Part shown: piece by piece, positions 11,290 through 22,320 of the stretch
How the letters are laid out: each line of letters opens with the position of its first letter
Position numbering within the stretch: the stretch's first letter is position 1
Origin: Eumeta japonica
Taxonomy: Eukaryota; Arthropoda; Insecta; Lepidoptera; Psychidae
Assembly: GCA_005406025.1 (NCBI GenBank)
Contig: BGZK01000011.1
Span: 1,178,001-1,242,000 of the forward strand
DNA length: 64,000 nucleotides
Reading direction: 5' to 3'
Notes under the pieces: model-generated
Databases searched by the model: none
What the model was told of the DNA's origin: nothing
What the model saw: only the letters and a program-made list of their open reading frames with translations
Translations under genes and position numbers: made by a program

Positions 11290-12985
11290 CGTGGAAGTGA
11301 CTTATAAGTCTTTAATTCAATATTTGTTTTTTTTTTTGACCTTTATAAAATGATAAGTAGAATTACAATTGGATAAGTGTTAATAATTCTGCTTTTCCTA
11401 TCATAATTTCAGCTTTTAAAAGTTCTTTGCCGTGCACATGCTTTGACATTCAAATAAGCTTTGTTTTCTGCATTATTACATGAGAATTATATTAGGGGAT
11501 TATGTTTATGGAATCTAATAGTTTTATATATATGTATAATAGTACCTATAATTGCAAATTTAGACAATGATATATGTATATACATCAAGATATAACAATA
11601 GTTACTTATTTAAAAAATTCACTAGCGAGATGAAGTTGGGTTATATTAATTAAATGATATGGAGAACTGTTAAAGCTGAATATAAAGCTCAATAATAAAT
11701 AGTAGACTTTAGAAAGCCTTTGCTTTTAATGCACAACAATCAAAAATTTCATTTGCTCCAATGACTCTTTTTGGATTAGAATAAAACTTGTGCTTGTGAG
11801 ATAGATATTTCCAAATTTTGAGCAAAGGAAGCCATTGTAAAGATTATCGACCATCAGCAATGTAGATTTTTATCCTGTGCCTTGTAAAAACCTTTTTTTT
11901 GTATTCCAATAGTTTAAGAAAAGTAATTAAATTAGCAGAAGTAACTAATACAGTTCTAATATTATTCTTTTTACTCATTGAAATGTGGTGAAAGTTTACA
12001 TCTTAAAAGTCCCTAATGGCATAGCTTCAGCTATCTTTGAATGTCAATTTTTCATATTTTTGTTCACATCTTGAAAACCTCTAAAAATGCAATGACAATT
12101 GCTTTCAATTAGATACAAATTGGCACATGTTCATTTTTACTGTTTGATTGATACTTTTCGAGTTACATTTTGCTGAATTTAATGCATTAAAGAAATTTAG
12201 ATTAAAAAATTAAAACCCAACAGAAAAATCATTACTATTTGGTAATTACTGTTTTCTTTATTATCACTGTCTTCTTGTTTATCCAAATTAATGGTGATGT
12301 CGTTGATACATGCTAATGGATAAACAATGCAAAGCTTAAATTTAAACAAGTTATGCATAGTGAGGTGGGTGAGGAAGTCCAAGGTGACGATTAACTCTGA
12401 ATTTCCACCAACTCATCTTGCCCATATTTGAGGGGGTAATAGATGTCCTAACTGCTCTCATAACTTGATAGTGGATTTTGAGAATTATATGTCATCAATC
12501 CTTTATGAAGAAAAATTAGATTTGACTTGCATATTGGAATTTAAATGTTACAATGTGATGTTTGTTAAGTTTATTTTGAATAGAGGGTGCAGTTTACCAT
12601 GGAGCAGTGAACCACACTTTTAAGAACATTCTGTTATGGCTTGTAGAGTTGACATTATGTTGACATAGGAGGTAGCTATTATAGGCCCTTCTTCAAGATA
12701 CCATCACTTTGGTTTTCTAGGTTAACCTTTGCTAACCCTTCAATAACACATATTTGTTTTATAGATTTGTTTTGTCAGTCTACTGCTATGAATTCTTTTC
12801 AGTTATTCGTTATAATAGTGATATTAAATAATCACATCTGTAGAATGTGGGATAGTGAGTGTTATTATTATATATTTTTTGCATTATGTTTTAATCACCC
12901 CATAGCACACGCATGTCAGTGTGCACAACACCCAGTCAGTCAAAAAATATGAAAAAAATGACATAGGTAACACTTAACAATTACT
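11290..12985. other. Intergenic AT-rich DNA
   Basis: Nothing recognisable was seen. Short frames such as 12197-12382 and 12767-12952 have no domain and no splice context. Confidence 0.55.
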
Positions 12986-12989
12986 TTTA

Positions 12990-13300
12990 ATGAAAATGAT
13001 TTTAAACATGATTGAATTCACCATTTTTAAGTTATTGCTGAAAAACTTCGCTTCTCAACAAAATGACTGAGAGCCATGAAGGTAAGCTGTCTTGTTGGCG
13101 CTTTTTAACTTACACTAGTTTGAGTATTAGTCGGCACACCTACTTGTTTCTTTAGTTATAGCCGATTAAAGTGCTTATACTTATTATGTGTGGAAAACAT
13201 GGAAAAAAATGTAACAAGGTGGTTTTTTTTTTATTTGTAATGCATTTATTTGTAGTGACGGCTTGGAACCATATATTGGACATGATCCAACATGTCCAGT
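12990..13300 (+). repeat. Dispersed repeat 'A', copy 1 (second copy at 29925-30205)
   Basis: It shares with the other copy, in the same order, CTCAACAAAATRAC, TACACTAGTT, TTAGTTATAG, AAAGTGCTTATA, GGAAAACATGGAAAAA, GTGCATTTATTTSTA and a final pair of ATG-CCRACATG words. Divergence is perhaps a quarter of positions plus small indels. No open frame is conserved between copies, so it is non-coding or an old fragment of a larger element. Confidence 0.7.
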
Positions 13301-13311
13301 TTTTTATTTTA

Positions 13312-13650
13312 GACTAGCTTTTGTCCTCGGCTTCGCCCTTGTGGATCTAGGTTTAATTAATTACTCATTTTATATACCAAGTAATCTTGCTATCATCAAT
13401 AACAATCAGATCCTGTTTTTGATTTAAGTTCCGATTTCATGGTGATGAAAAGTTCCGATTCGGTATTGTTCTCTATTCCAATCCTGCGTCCGTCTCTTTT
13501 CAATCGTGTTATCGCTCTCGATTTCGGTTTGTAAATTTTTGCATAAAAATTCATTAGTTTAATAAAACGCGTAAAATACAGGAAATATTAAGTGCGCTAA
13601 ATTTCATCTAAATCCGTTTAGCAATTCATGCTTAATTGATTTACAAATAA
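13312..13650 (+). repeat. Lepidopteran-type repeat head (CTAGCTTTTGTCCTCGGCTTCGCCC) with GATTCC domain
   Basis: The segment begins with a CTAGCTTTTG...CGGCTTCGCCC head of the kind that starts many non-autonomous retroelement-like repeats in moths and butterflies. It then passes into the degenerate GATTCC-type domain (13430-13525) and a stretch ending AAATTTCATCTAAATCCGTT, a phrase typical of the same class. Heads resembling it are at 20446 (+), 51440 (-) and 57930 (-). Confidence 0.6.
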
Positions 13651-14480
13651 TATTATCACAAAGCACCACATTTGTAATTAGAGCTCGCTTTGCTCGCCCT
13701 AACTTTATCTCACAACCCATACATTATTGTAGTAATCTTTATGAAAAACTATTGCATATCTAAATTTATTTTGATGAATTTAAGGTGATTCAAAACGATT
13801 ACAAAAAGTTTACGTGTCGATACATGGCGCTGTTCGGCTCTATTACAGAAATATATTAAATTATGTCCCAAATGCTAATTTGCGGTTACACAAACCCAGT
13901 TTCACGGAAAGCTATTTCTTAGTTTTACGCAAGAACACAATTTATTCTAAAATTATGGTATAATTAGAATAATGCGGCAAAATTTTATTTGCCTTCCAGA
14001 CCTTCTGTTTTGTGCTATTGAACACGTGTTCCGTGATTACTACAATTGGCGGATTTTTCAGAAAGGAGTGGCTTTACGGATAGATAGACCACAACCTTTT
14101 AAATTACGATAAATTCATGAAAGAAAAATTTCAGCAAGGTACCGCATAAACAGTCGCCCGACAATTTTGTTTGTTTATCAATATGGTCAAGTAATATGTA
14201 AAAAAATATTGTTTGCCGATTCTTCAATCATTAAACACCGAATAATATCTTCGTGACTTTTTATATAAATTTTAACAATAATACACATTTAGGGTGCCCG
14301 CGTGAATTTATAGACTTACGAATGGGATAATTTTATTAATGCGATAAACTTATAAATGGGATAATTTTATTACAATTCAATCAAAAGCTAGATTTCGGCT
14401 GAGCGGAACTGAAAATGCGATCTAGATCAAGTTGAAATTAAAGACGAGGTCCAGGATTAAAATCATAATAAATATATAAA
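13651..14480. other. Intergenic or element-internal DNA, no gene
   Basis: AT-rich sequence between the repeat head and the ~100-bp tandem array, with no coding signal. A fragment near 14385-14460 (GGCTGAGCGGAACTG..., GTCCAGGATTAAAATC) looks like a reversed piece of the GATTCC-type domain. Confidence 0.4.
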
Positions 14481-14519
14481 ATTATAAAAGACAACTGGAA
14501 ACCAGTAGAAGGACTTTTG

Positions 14520-15185
14520 ATATATTTTTACGGTTCCGTGAGAATTTTTTAACAACCTTCTAACTAAACCCATTTTAATAAAAATTGGTATAAAGTCAAA
14601 AAAAGAATATCCAGTATATTTTTAGGATACCGTCAGATTTACTGAGACTTTATAATGTAAGCAATTCCAAATAAACTTAGAAACGAGACAATTGAAAACT
14701 GATAAAAGAATATCTGATACATTTTAGAGTTTCGTGAGAATTACTGAGAACCCTTATAATTTGACCTAATTGAATAAAATTTAGAATTGAGGCAACTGTA
14801 AAGCTATGTTCGATACATTTTTAGGGTTCCGTAAAAATTTCTAAGAGCTTTTAATTACATCGATTTTATTAAAAAATATTATAAAGATAATTGAAAGTCA
14901 TTTTTAGGGTTCTATGAGAATTACTAAGAACGTTTATAATTGAACCGAATTCAAGAAAAGTTAGAATATAGACAACTGAAAATCAATAAAGGGATATTCG
15001 ATATATTTTTTAAACTTCCGTGGAAAATACTAGGAATCCTTATTGTTAAAATGATTTCAATAAAATTTTGAATGAAAGTAATCGAAAGTTCGTAAAAGGA
15101 TATTATGTACATTTTTTTAGGGTTCTGTGAGTATTGTTAAGAATTCATATAGTTGAACCGATTTCGGTGAAATTTACACAAATTG
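14520..15185 (+). repeat. Diverged tandem array, seven units of about 83-107 bp
   Basis: Each unit contains a GGGTTCCGTGAGAATT-like phrase followed by ACTAAGAACCCTTATAATTGAACC, a GATTTCAATAAAATTTA-like stretch and CAACTGAAAATC...AAAGGATATTCGATA. The GGTTCC-like word begins near 14532, 14625, 14727, 14825, 14908, 15014 and 15121, giving spacings of 93, 102, 98, 83, 106 and 107. Units differ substantially, so the array is old. No open frame runs through it. Confidence 0.8.
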
Positions 15186-15925
15186 TTTTAGTCAGTACAA
15201 AGAGTGAATAGTTGGAGTGGATTATGGTTTTTGTGTTGTATTTTGTGAGATTAACAAGCATTCTTGTAACATAATTTGAGTGGTTTCAATAAAATTGCTA
15301 TGGAAATAGCTTAAAGAAAGCAGAAGAATTACATTATTTTTAGTTTTTCTGGATAAGTTTCACTGATAATTACTAAAGAGTAGGTAAATAATATTGGATC
15401 ATTTTGGTTGAAATTTTCAGTTTTTACTTTGTGTTAAATTAAATATATCGCAAAAAATAAAATTGCAACCAATAACTCGAAAGTAAGCAATAATCGTAAA
15501 ATGTATGGCTTTATGAACAATATTTATAAATAAATTACGCCAAAAAATAGAGGGAAATTTATAATAAATGCAGTTGGATGAGAATGGAATTTTCCATTTG
15601 CATGAAAAAAAAATGTCTCGATTCTTGTCAAATGCCTGTTAATGGTTACTGACAATAATTTACAGAAAACAATACGACAAAGCTCATAGTTATAAATTTT
15701 TTACATGTAGAACAGTTTTTAACAAGTGCCAAATTGAAATCAGCAAAAAAAATGGTATTTCTGAGTAACAATCAAACATTTTTGTCGAAATGAGTTATAT
15801 TTAGAAAATTATAATAATAATTGGCGAATGATTTGAGCATCTATTACACGATAATGTTGCGCATAAAGTATTTTACAAGAATTTTAAATAATATATTATT
15901 TACGATTCATGAACAAATATATAAC
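15186..15925. other. AT-rich DNA between two repeat arrays
   Basis: No feature supported. Confidence 0.5.
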
Positions 15926-17790
15926 GCTTGGGCCAAAGCTTGCACAAAAGTTTAGGTCAACGTTTAGGCCAACGCTGTCGGAAAAGCTTGTGCAAACGCT
16001 TGGCATCAATGCTTGCGGCAACGGTACGGTTCCGGTACGGTATAGTACTTCATGATAAGCAACCAATTTACTATTCTAATGATACTCCGCCACTTCGCCA
16101 TTCTAAAACATATTCTACCAATCTGCCATTATACTGATATTCTATTAAATAATATATATTCAATACAATTATAATGATTTTATAGCAATCTACCATTGTA
16201 TTGATATTCTACCGATTTATCTTTCTAATGATATAGTAACAATCTACCATATTTTACCAAAGGACATTCTACGAATCTGTTATTCTAATATTTCTCCAAA
16301 TGATATTCTACTAATCTGTTATTCTAATATTTCTTCAAATGATATTCTACCAATCTACCATTCTAATGATTTTTAACCAAATTATATTCTACCAGGTCTA
16401 AGATTTGGCCGAAGCGTGGCCCGAACGTTAGCCCAAGTGTTGGCTTGAGCTTTGGCCCAAGGGTTGGCTCAAGCGTTGGTTCAAGTGTTGGCTCGACTCT
16501 TGACCCAAGCGTTGACGAAACTGTTATAGTAAACGTTAACCGTATCGCTGTCGTTGTTGTTTTTGTAATCGTTTACAGTACATATATGAATAAATCAATT
16601 CACATACCACGGTTACGATACGGTCACGGTACTATCACGTACTGTTGCGGTACGGTTACTAAAATTGTAACAAACTACTGATTACCAATCTACTTATTTT
16701 TCAATATATTACAAAACTAGCAATTTCTTAAGAAAATTGCTTATATAATAAACTATTAACTATCTTTAAATCTACCATTTACCAATCCATCAAAATTCTA
16801 AAGATTTATTCATCTATCAATCTACCAATCATCCAATCTAAAAATCTTCCAATGTATTAATGTACCAACCTACTAGTCTACCTATGCATCAGTTCACTAA
16901 TCCATAAAAATTCTACAACTTTATCACTCTAATAATTTAACGAACTACTATACTACAAATCTACCAATTGCTAGGTTAAGTCAAGAGTCGGACCAGGCGT
17001 CGGACCAAGTATTACCCCAAGCGATAGCCAAAGCGTTGGCCCAAGCGTTTGCTTAACACAAATTCTATCAATTTACAATTCTACCAATCTACCGACTGGT
17101 AGACGCTACAGTTACTGAACATCTATCAAACTACTAATTTACCAATCCACCGAATTCCAGTCTACCAATCCATTGGTCTAATGTTCTAATCTATCAATCT
17201 ACTAACCTATTAACTAATCACTCTACCAATCTGCCAATCTACCAATCCACAAACCTGCCAATCTGCCAATTTATTAGTTTACCACGGTTACGGTACGGTT
17301 TCGGTACAGTTATAGTTTACCAGTTGCGGTTTACCATTGTACCTATCTATCAATCTTCCAATATATCAGTCTACAAATTTATCAATATACAATCTATCAA
17401 TCTCTTAATCTAAAATCTATAATTTTATCAATATAACGATCTACAGATTTACTAATCTACCAATGTTTTGATTTATCAATTTATGAATTTACGAATCCAC
17501 TAATCTACCAACCTCTCAAGTTTTCAACCCACCAATCTACAAATCCACCAAACTACCAGTCGATTAATTTACCAATCTAGTAATTTGTTAACAAAACTAC
17601 TAATTAAGTAAACTACTAAACATCTTTCAATCTACCATTTACAAATTTAATAATCTACGAATCTAGAAAACTACTAAAAATGACCAATCTACCAAACTAC
17701 TAATTTATAAAGCTACTACGAATATGATACGGTTACGATACGGTTGTGCTAATATACCAAAATACCAATCGACCAATGTATAAATTTACA
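15926..17790 (+). repeat. Compound degenerate satellite: three interleaved short-period motifs
   Basis: Three motif families alternate: a 12-mer close to GGCCCAAGCGTT (runs at 15926-16020, 16398-16535 and 16975-17055), an 8-mer close to CTACCAAT with a CTAATGATATT variant (16060-16390, 16690-16970, 17060-17700), and a ~11-mer GGTTACGGTAC (16020-16045, 16605-16665, 17280-17320, 17720-17745). The 12-mer keeps one frame open and would encode tetrapeptide repeats (G-Q-S/R-L), but no start context or domain supports translation. It continues at 18590-19400 after an interruption by the tail module at 17870-18417. Confidence 0.85.
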
Positions 17791-17869
17791 AATCTATCAA
17801 AAATCTAAACTTAGAAACCGAATAAATACTTTGAGCTTGCAAAAAAAAAACGTATAAAATACACATAGT

Positions 17870-18417
17870 AGTTTCGAGTTTCCATACATTTCATGCTTTA
17901 TTTCACTCTCTTAAAACAATACGTGTCATTGTTTTTTTTTTAATTTTGTAATAAGTAGCTAAAAATACGTCTTGTAGAGAATAGCTTCAGCGGTTTCATC
18001 TTTTCATATAAAAATTCATTGAAATGGAAGTCATTGTTTTTTGTTAGTAATGTTTAGCTAAAATATTAATTTTGTCGTAAATAGCTTCAGTGATTTCTAT
18101 TTTCCGTATAACATTTCACACCCTATTTTAACCCCCTTAGGGTCAATTTTCGAAGGCAATGTATATATTTTTATTTTTTACAAGTAACTAAAATATTAAG
18201 TTCGACACTTGTAGCAACAATGGTATCAATTTTTCATACAACAGTATTTTCATCCTTTTCACCCTTTTAGAGGTTAAATTTCAAAAAATCTTTTCTTAGT
18301 GCTCGCTTACATCATAGCATGAACCTCTGTACAAAATTTCAAGTAGACCCAGTAATTTGGACTGTGTGGTCCAAATTAGTCAGTCAGTCAGTTTACTCTT
18401 TTATTATATATACCTAT
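17870..18417 (+). repeat. Retroelement-like 3' tail module, four internal tandem units, ending in CAGTCAGTCAGT
   Basis: Units of about 100-130 bp begin at roughly 17879, 18001, 18102 and 18230, each with TTTTCATACAA...TTTCA, CACCCTTTTA-like and GTAACTAAAATATTAA/AGCTTCAGCGGTTTC phrases. The module closes with a 'TCAAGT-GACCCAGTAATTTGG' block and a GTCAGTCAGTCAG repeat, then (TA)-rich DNA. A second copy with the same order is at 20990-21605. The terminal short tandem repeat suggests a non-LTR-type tail. The autonomous partner is not in the window. Confidence 0.75.
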
Positions 18418-18589
18418 ATATACTCAAATGTTTTTATGAATAGCCCTTACATAAAATTAATAAATGAAAATGAATTAAAAGCAAGATAGTTAAAAGTAAA
18501 TTTTCTATAAACATCAATTTTTATTGGTAAGTTTGCTGTTTACTTATAACTTCTTTATACGATTATTAAATCACGTTTTATGGTGAATA

Positions 18590-19400
18590 ATCCACAAACT
18601 AATACTCATTCGATTTACCAATCTGACAATTTACTAGAGAACTACCAATCTATTTATCTATCAAAATATTAAAAAAATGTCAATTTATCATTTACCAATC
18701 TACCAAGCCTCGTTGGCCTAAATGTTGGCGCAAGCTTTGACGAAACCTTTAGCATAAACGTCGTTCTTATCGTTATTGTTATTGTCGTCGCCGTCGCTGA
18801 CTTTGTTTTTCTTTAAAATGTTAATACATTATAATGATATTCTACTAATCTACAATTCTAATAATACACTACTTAACTGCCATTTTAAAAGTATTCTACG
18901 AATCTACTATTCTAATGATATTATATTAATCTTCCATTTTAATGATATTCTATTAATGTTCCAATTTAATGATATTCTTTTAATTGAATTATCTTCGAGT
19001 AGTAAAGTTCGAATTCGAGTTCGAAATTAAAGACTTTGGACTTTAACCTTTGACTTTCGACACTTGACCTTAGACCTTTAAGTTTTAAGTTCAAGTTCTA
19101 AATTCATTGCAGATGTAATCATACGATAACCGTACTGTAATCGTACCTTAACCGCAAAGTAACCGCACGTAGGCCTACCAGTCTGTCAGCCTGTCAGCCT
19201 ACCAGCGACCCGCGACCGTACCGCCAAACTACCAACCTATCAGCCTGCGGCTAGAGACCGTACTGTTACACCACTGTAACCGTGCCGCGATCGTGCCGTA
19301 ACCCCAAGCGTTTGCGCAATGTTGGCCCAAGTGTTGACGAAATCGTTGGCATTATTGTTATTGTTGTCGTCATCGCCGTCGTTGACTTTCTTTTTGTTTA
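18590..19400 (+). repeat. Compound degenerate satellite, second block
   Basis: The block contains the same three motif families as at 15926-17790, plus a CTTTGACCTTT-type run at 19030-19090. At 18705-18805 and 19305-19395 the same ordered phrase recurs: 12-mers, then GACGAAA-C-GTT, then GTTATTGTTATTGTCGTCGCCGTCGTTGACTTT-like trinucleotides split over short runs. A third, weaker instance is at 16500-16570. The conserved order shows the block was copied as a higher-order unit. Confidence 0.75.
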
Positions 19401-19435
19401 GATCTTATTATATTATAATTATTTACCAATCCAAT

Positions 19436-20445
19436 TTAAAAGGTCAAGTGGCGTTTGAAATGTTAAGGAAATATTTACGTAATCCTCCAGTTTAAAGACA
19501 TTAAGAATAACAACGACAAAGCGATCGATTGTTTGTAGACGTTAGCGGGGAAGGATAAGGTACATCATTGATACAAGGAGAAAAAGAGATGAAGAATATG
19601 TGTCCCGTAGCTTACGCTTTGAGAAAGTTGAGCGATTTAGAAAAGTAAAATTTCTCTACAAAAAGCGCTGCGTAGGCGTTTTATAGGCGTTGATATATTT
19701 TAGGTACTATATTTTTGGGAATGAGGTTTGAAGTAAAAATAGACCACACGGTTGGTTAAAAGAGAATAAACATGCTAATGGTAGATTAGCTAGGTGTCCG
19801 TTTTACCTACAAGAGTATGCTTTTGAGATTATGTATATATCGAAACACCTAAATGTAGTAGCAGATTTTATTTCTAGAATCCAACTTAAAGAAATAATTA
19901 AGTAATGTCAGTAGAGAAGGACACAAAATTAGTGGTGTAGGGAATTTCGGCGGAGACTTTAGTAGAAAAGCAGAAGGGTGATGAAATTACAAGTTTGCTG
20001 CAGAAGCATTAGGTAGGAATAGAGGTGATATAGATTTTTCAAGGAAATGGAATATTATGTACGAGAATAAATTGTTTGGGACAAACAAAATAGGTAATGG
20101 GCATACCTATAGCTGCATATTAGAAGTTGTTTTGAAAGAAGTGCGTAATGAACCGTGGAAAGAGGGGCATTTCGGGGTAACTAAAACATTGAAAAAGTTA
20201 CGAGAAAGGTATTTTGTGAGAATGCTAAGAAAGAAGTGGGAAGATACCTCAGATCGTGACGTGCATGTTTGGAAAGAACAAAAGTGAGCAATCGGGCTGA
20301 TTGGAATAAATTTTATTAAAAGGCTTTTTAGAGAAAATTTGTCTTGATATAATAGGACTTATTAGTTCTGTGCACGGTAATAAATACACAACAACGGTTA
20401 TGGAGTACGCCTCAAAGTATGTTATCACAGTAGCTATATACACTA
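19436..20445 (+). pseudogene. Ty3/gypsy pol fragment: reverse transcriptase tail, RNase H, integrase zinc finger and core start
   Basis: Reading across frames, the fragment shows AFEMLRKYLRNPPV, VDVSGEG (RNase H start; the family has VDASGEGIG), PVAYALRKLS, a GRLAR...LQEYAFEIMYISKHLNVVADFISRI RNase H end (split by mutations), then LKEVRNEPWKEGHFGVTKTL with RERY (HHCC-type integrase finger) and DIIG-ISSVHGNKYTT-VMEYASKYV (integrase core with its first Asp). Many stops and frameshifts separate the pieces. The fragment ends abruptly at 20445 where a repeat head begins. No LTR was found around it. Confidence 0.85.
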
Positions 20446-21605
20446 TCTGCGGCTCCGCCCATGTAAAAATAAAATCAATTGTTTCATATTTTACATTGTC
20501 ATATCACTAAATCAAGTTTCCGATCGTTATACCGTTCTCGATAATGATGGTCATGCCTCGACGTCAGTTTCTTTCATTCTCTATTACGATCGTGGTCCCG
20601 CTTTTGATTCCGACTCCATTCTCGATCCCGGTCCTGCTTTAAATTTTGAGTAATCAATCACTACTGCTTCTCATTTCGAGTCTGGTCACGACTTTGATTT
20701 TAATTTTGATACCACATTTGATTTTGACCTCGATCTCATTCTAAATGTTGATCTCGGTTTCGACTTAAAATTCCTTTTCTCGTCCCGTGTGAAATTTCGC
20801 TTCTGTTACTGGTTACGGTTCTCATTAATTTGGACAAAGACGTAGCAAATGATAATAGTACCAAAATGGAATTTGAATTATATTATTCGGGGATAATGTA
20901 GCTATCTAAGATTGAAAGAATCGTTAGTGATAGAAATATGAAGATGAAGTTTTTTTCGAAAACTTATTTCGCATGTACGACATATAGGAAGTTTCATAGT
21001 AACCGAATAAATGGTCTAAGCACGGCATTTAAACGGACAAAATACATACGATTTCCCATAAAATATTTTATTCCTTATTTCATCCTCCTAGACCTTCTTT
21101 TCCAAAAATTATACATGTCATTTTTCATTTGTAATAAGCGCCTAAAGTATAATTGTAATATTTGTTGTCAATAGATCGAGATGTTTCTGTTTTTTTTTAT
21201 ATAAAAATTTAATTTTATTTCGTTCCTTTAAGGGTTAATTTTAAGAACGACGCAGGTTATTATTTTTTATTAAACTATAAATAGCTTCAGCGGTTACAAT
21301 TTTGCATGTAATATTTCATCACACATTATATCCCCTTCAGGGTAAATTAAAAAACAATGTACGTATTTTTTCTATTTTTTTATTTATTTCTGTAAGTAAC
21401 TAAAATGTTTATTCTAGCGTTTATAACTTCAAAGGTTTCGATTGTCGATACAAAATATTCCACCATTTTCGTCCTCTTATGGGTTGAATTTCTAAAAATT
21501 TTTTCTTAATACTCATCCGCATTATAACAATTAACTAGAAAATTTCAAGTCTCCAGGCCCTGTAGTTTGGGCTGTGCGTTGATATATCAGTTACTCAGTT
21601 TTCAT
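20446..21605 (+). repeat. Compact copy of the head + GATTCC domain + tail-module element, ~1.16 kb
   Basis: The order is head (TGCGGCTCCGCCCATGT at about 20450), GATTCC-type domain (20520-20790), an AT-rich spacer, then a tail with four tandem units (about 21055, 21185, 21300, 21435) ending in TTTGGGCTGTGCG and a short CAGTTACTCAGTT run at 21588. There is no open frame of any length with a domain, so it is non-autonomous. It abuts the gypsy integrase fragment directly. Confidence 0.65.
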
Positions 21606-22190
21606 GATACTTCCCCATAGTTACTGTAGAAACGCAAGTGCGGAGACTTCATAACAGTGGGTATTAGAATTAATATTCAGACAGATGTATAAATATTAAA
21701 AAAAAAACTGCTTTGGCATCTTTCATATTTTTTCATCACTGATGTAATTTTTTTATAAATACCTATTTTTTATATACAGCCACGAATAAATTATATTTTT
21801 ATTACAAAATCATATCAAATAAGTCATTAAAACAAGTGTATATTTAATAGATATTCTATTATGATTTGAGTAGAATTTTATTTTCGCTAGGCAACGAGAA
21901 CTTATTATGGTAATTTTATTTTCAAGGAAAAATGACACGGTTGAAGTTGTTGCCGTACCAGACTAATGAAAAATGTATGAGTGCGTATAAAATTCCTGAT
22001 TTTCAGAACTCAATACTTAAGGCTTTGATAGAGAATTTGTCATTTTTCATTTAATTTATGCTGATTGTGGGATACAGACCTACCTTTATTTGAAAGGATA
22101 CGTTAATATATAAGATTGTTATTTAATTTATTATGTAAACCTTCTATCGTAATTTAAGCACACATTTTCCTCTGTCTTGTTACTAGACTA
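21606..22190. other. Intergenic AT-rich DNA
   Basis: No feature supported. Confidence 0.5.
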
Positions 22191-22318
22191 TCACAATCCA
22201 TTCTTCAATGTAGTTCCCTTCAATTATGGTAGATGGCGTAACCATTGATGTTTTTTAGAAATTCTGTAAAAACTATAATTTAGGTATTTTATTCAAATAA
22301 GTTATGAATGGATTGTGA
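22191..22318. mobile_element. 128-bp MITE with 13-bp perfect terminal inverted repeats and TA target duplication
   Basis: The ends TCACAATCCATTC (22191-22203) and GAATGGATTGTGA (22306-22318) are exact reverse complements, and TA flanks both sides (22189-22190, 22319-22320), so the outer 15 bases pair perfectly. Size, short termini and TA duplication fit a Tc1/mariner-type miniature element. No coding capacity. Confidence 0.8.
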
Positions 22319-22320
22319 TA

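Noticed and set aside
15928..16137. Tetrapeptide-repeat small protein (G-Q-R/S-L repeats)
   Set aside because: It results from the 12-mer satellite, whose other blocks are out of frame or interrupted; no promoter or domain.
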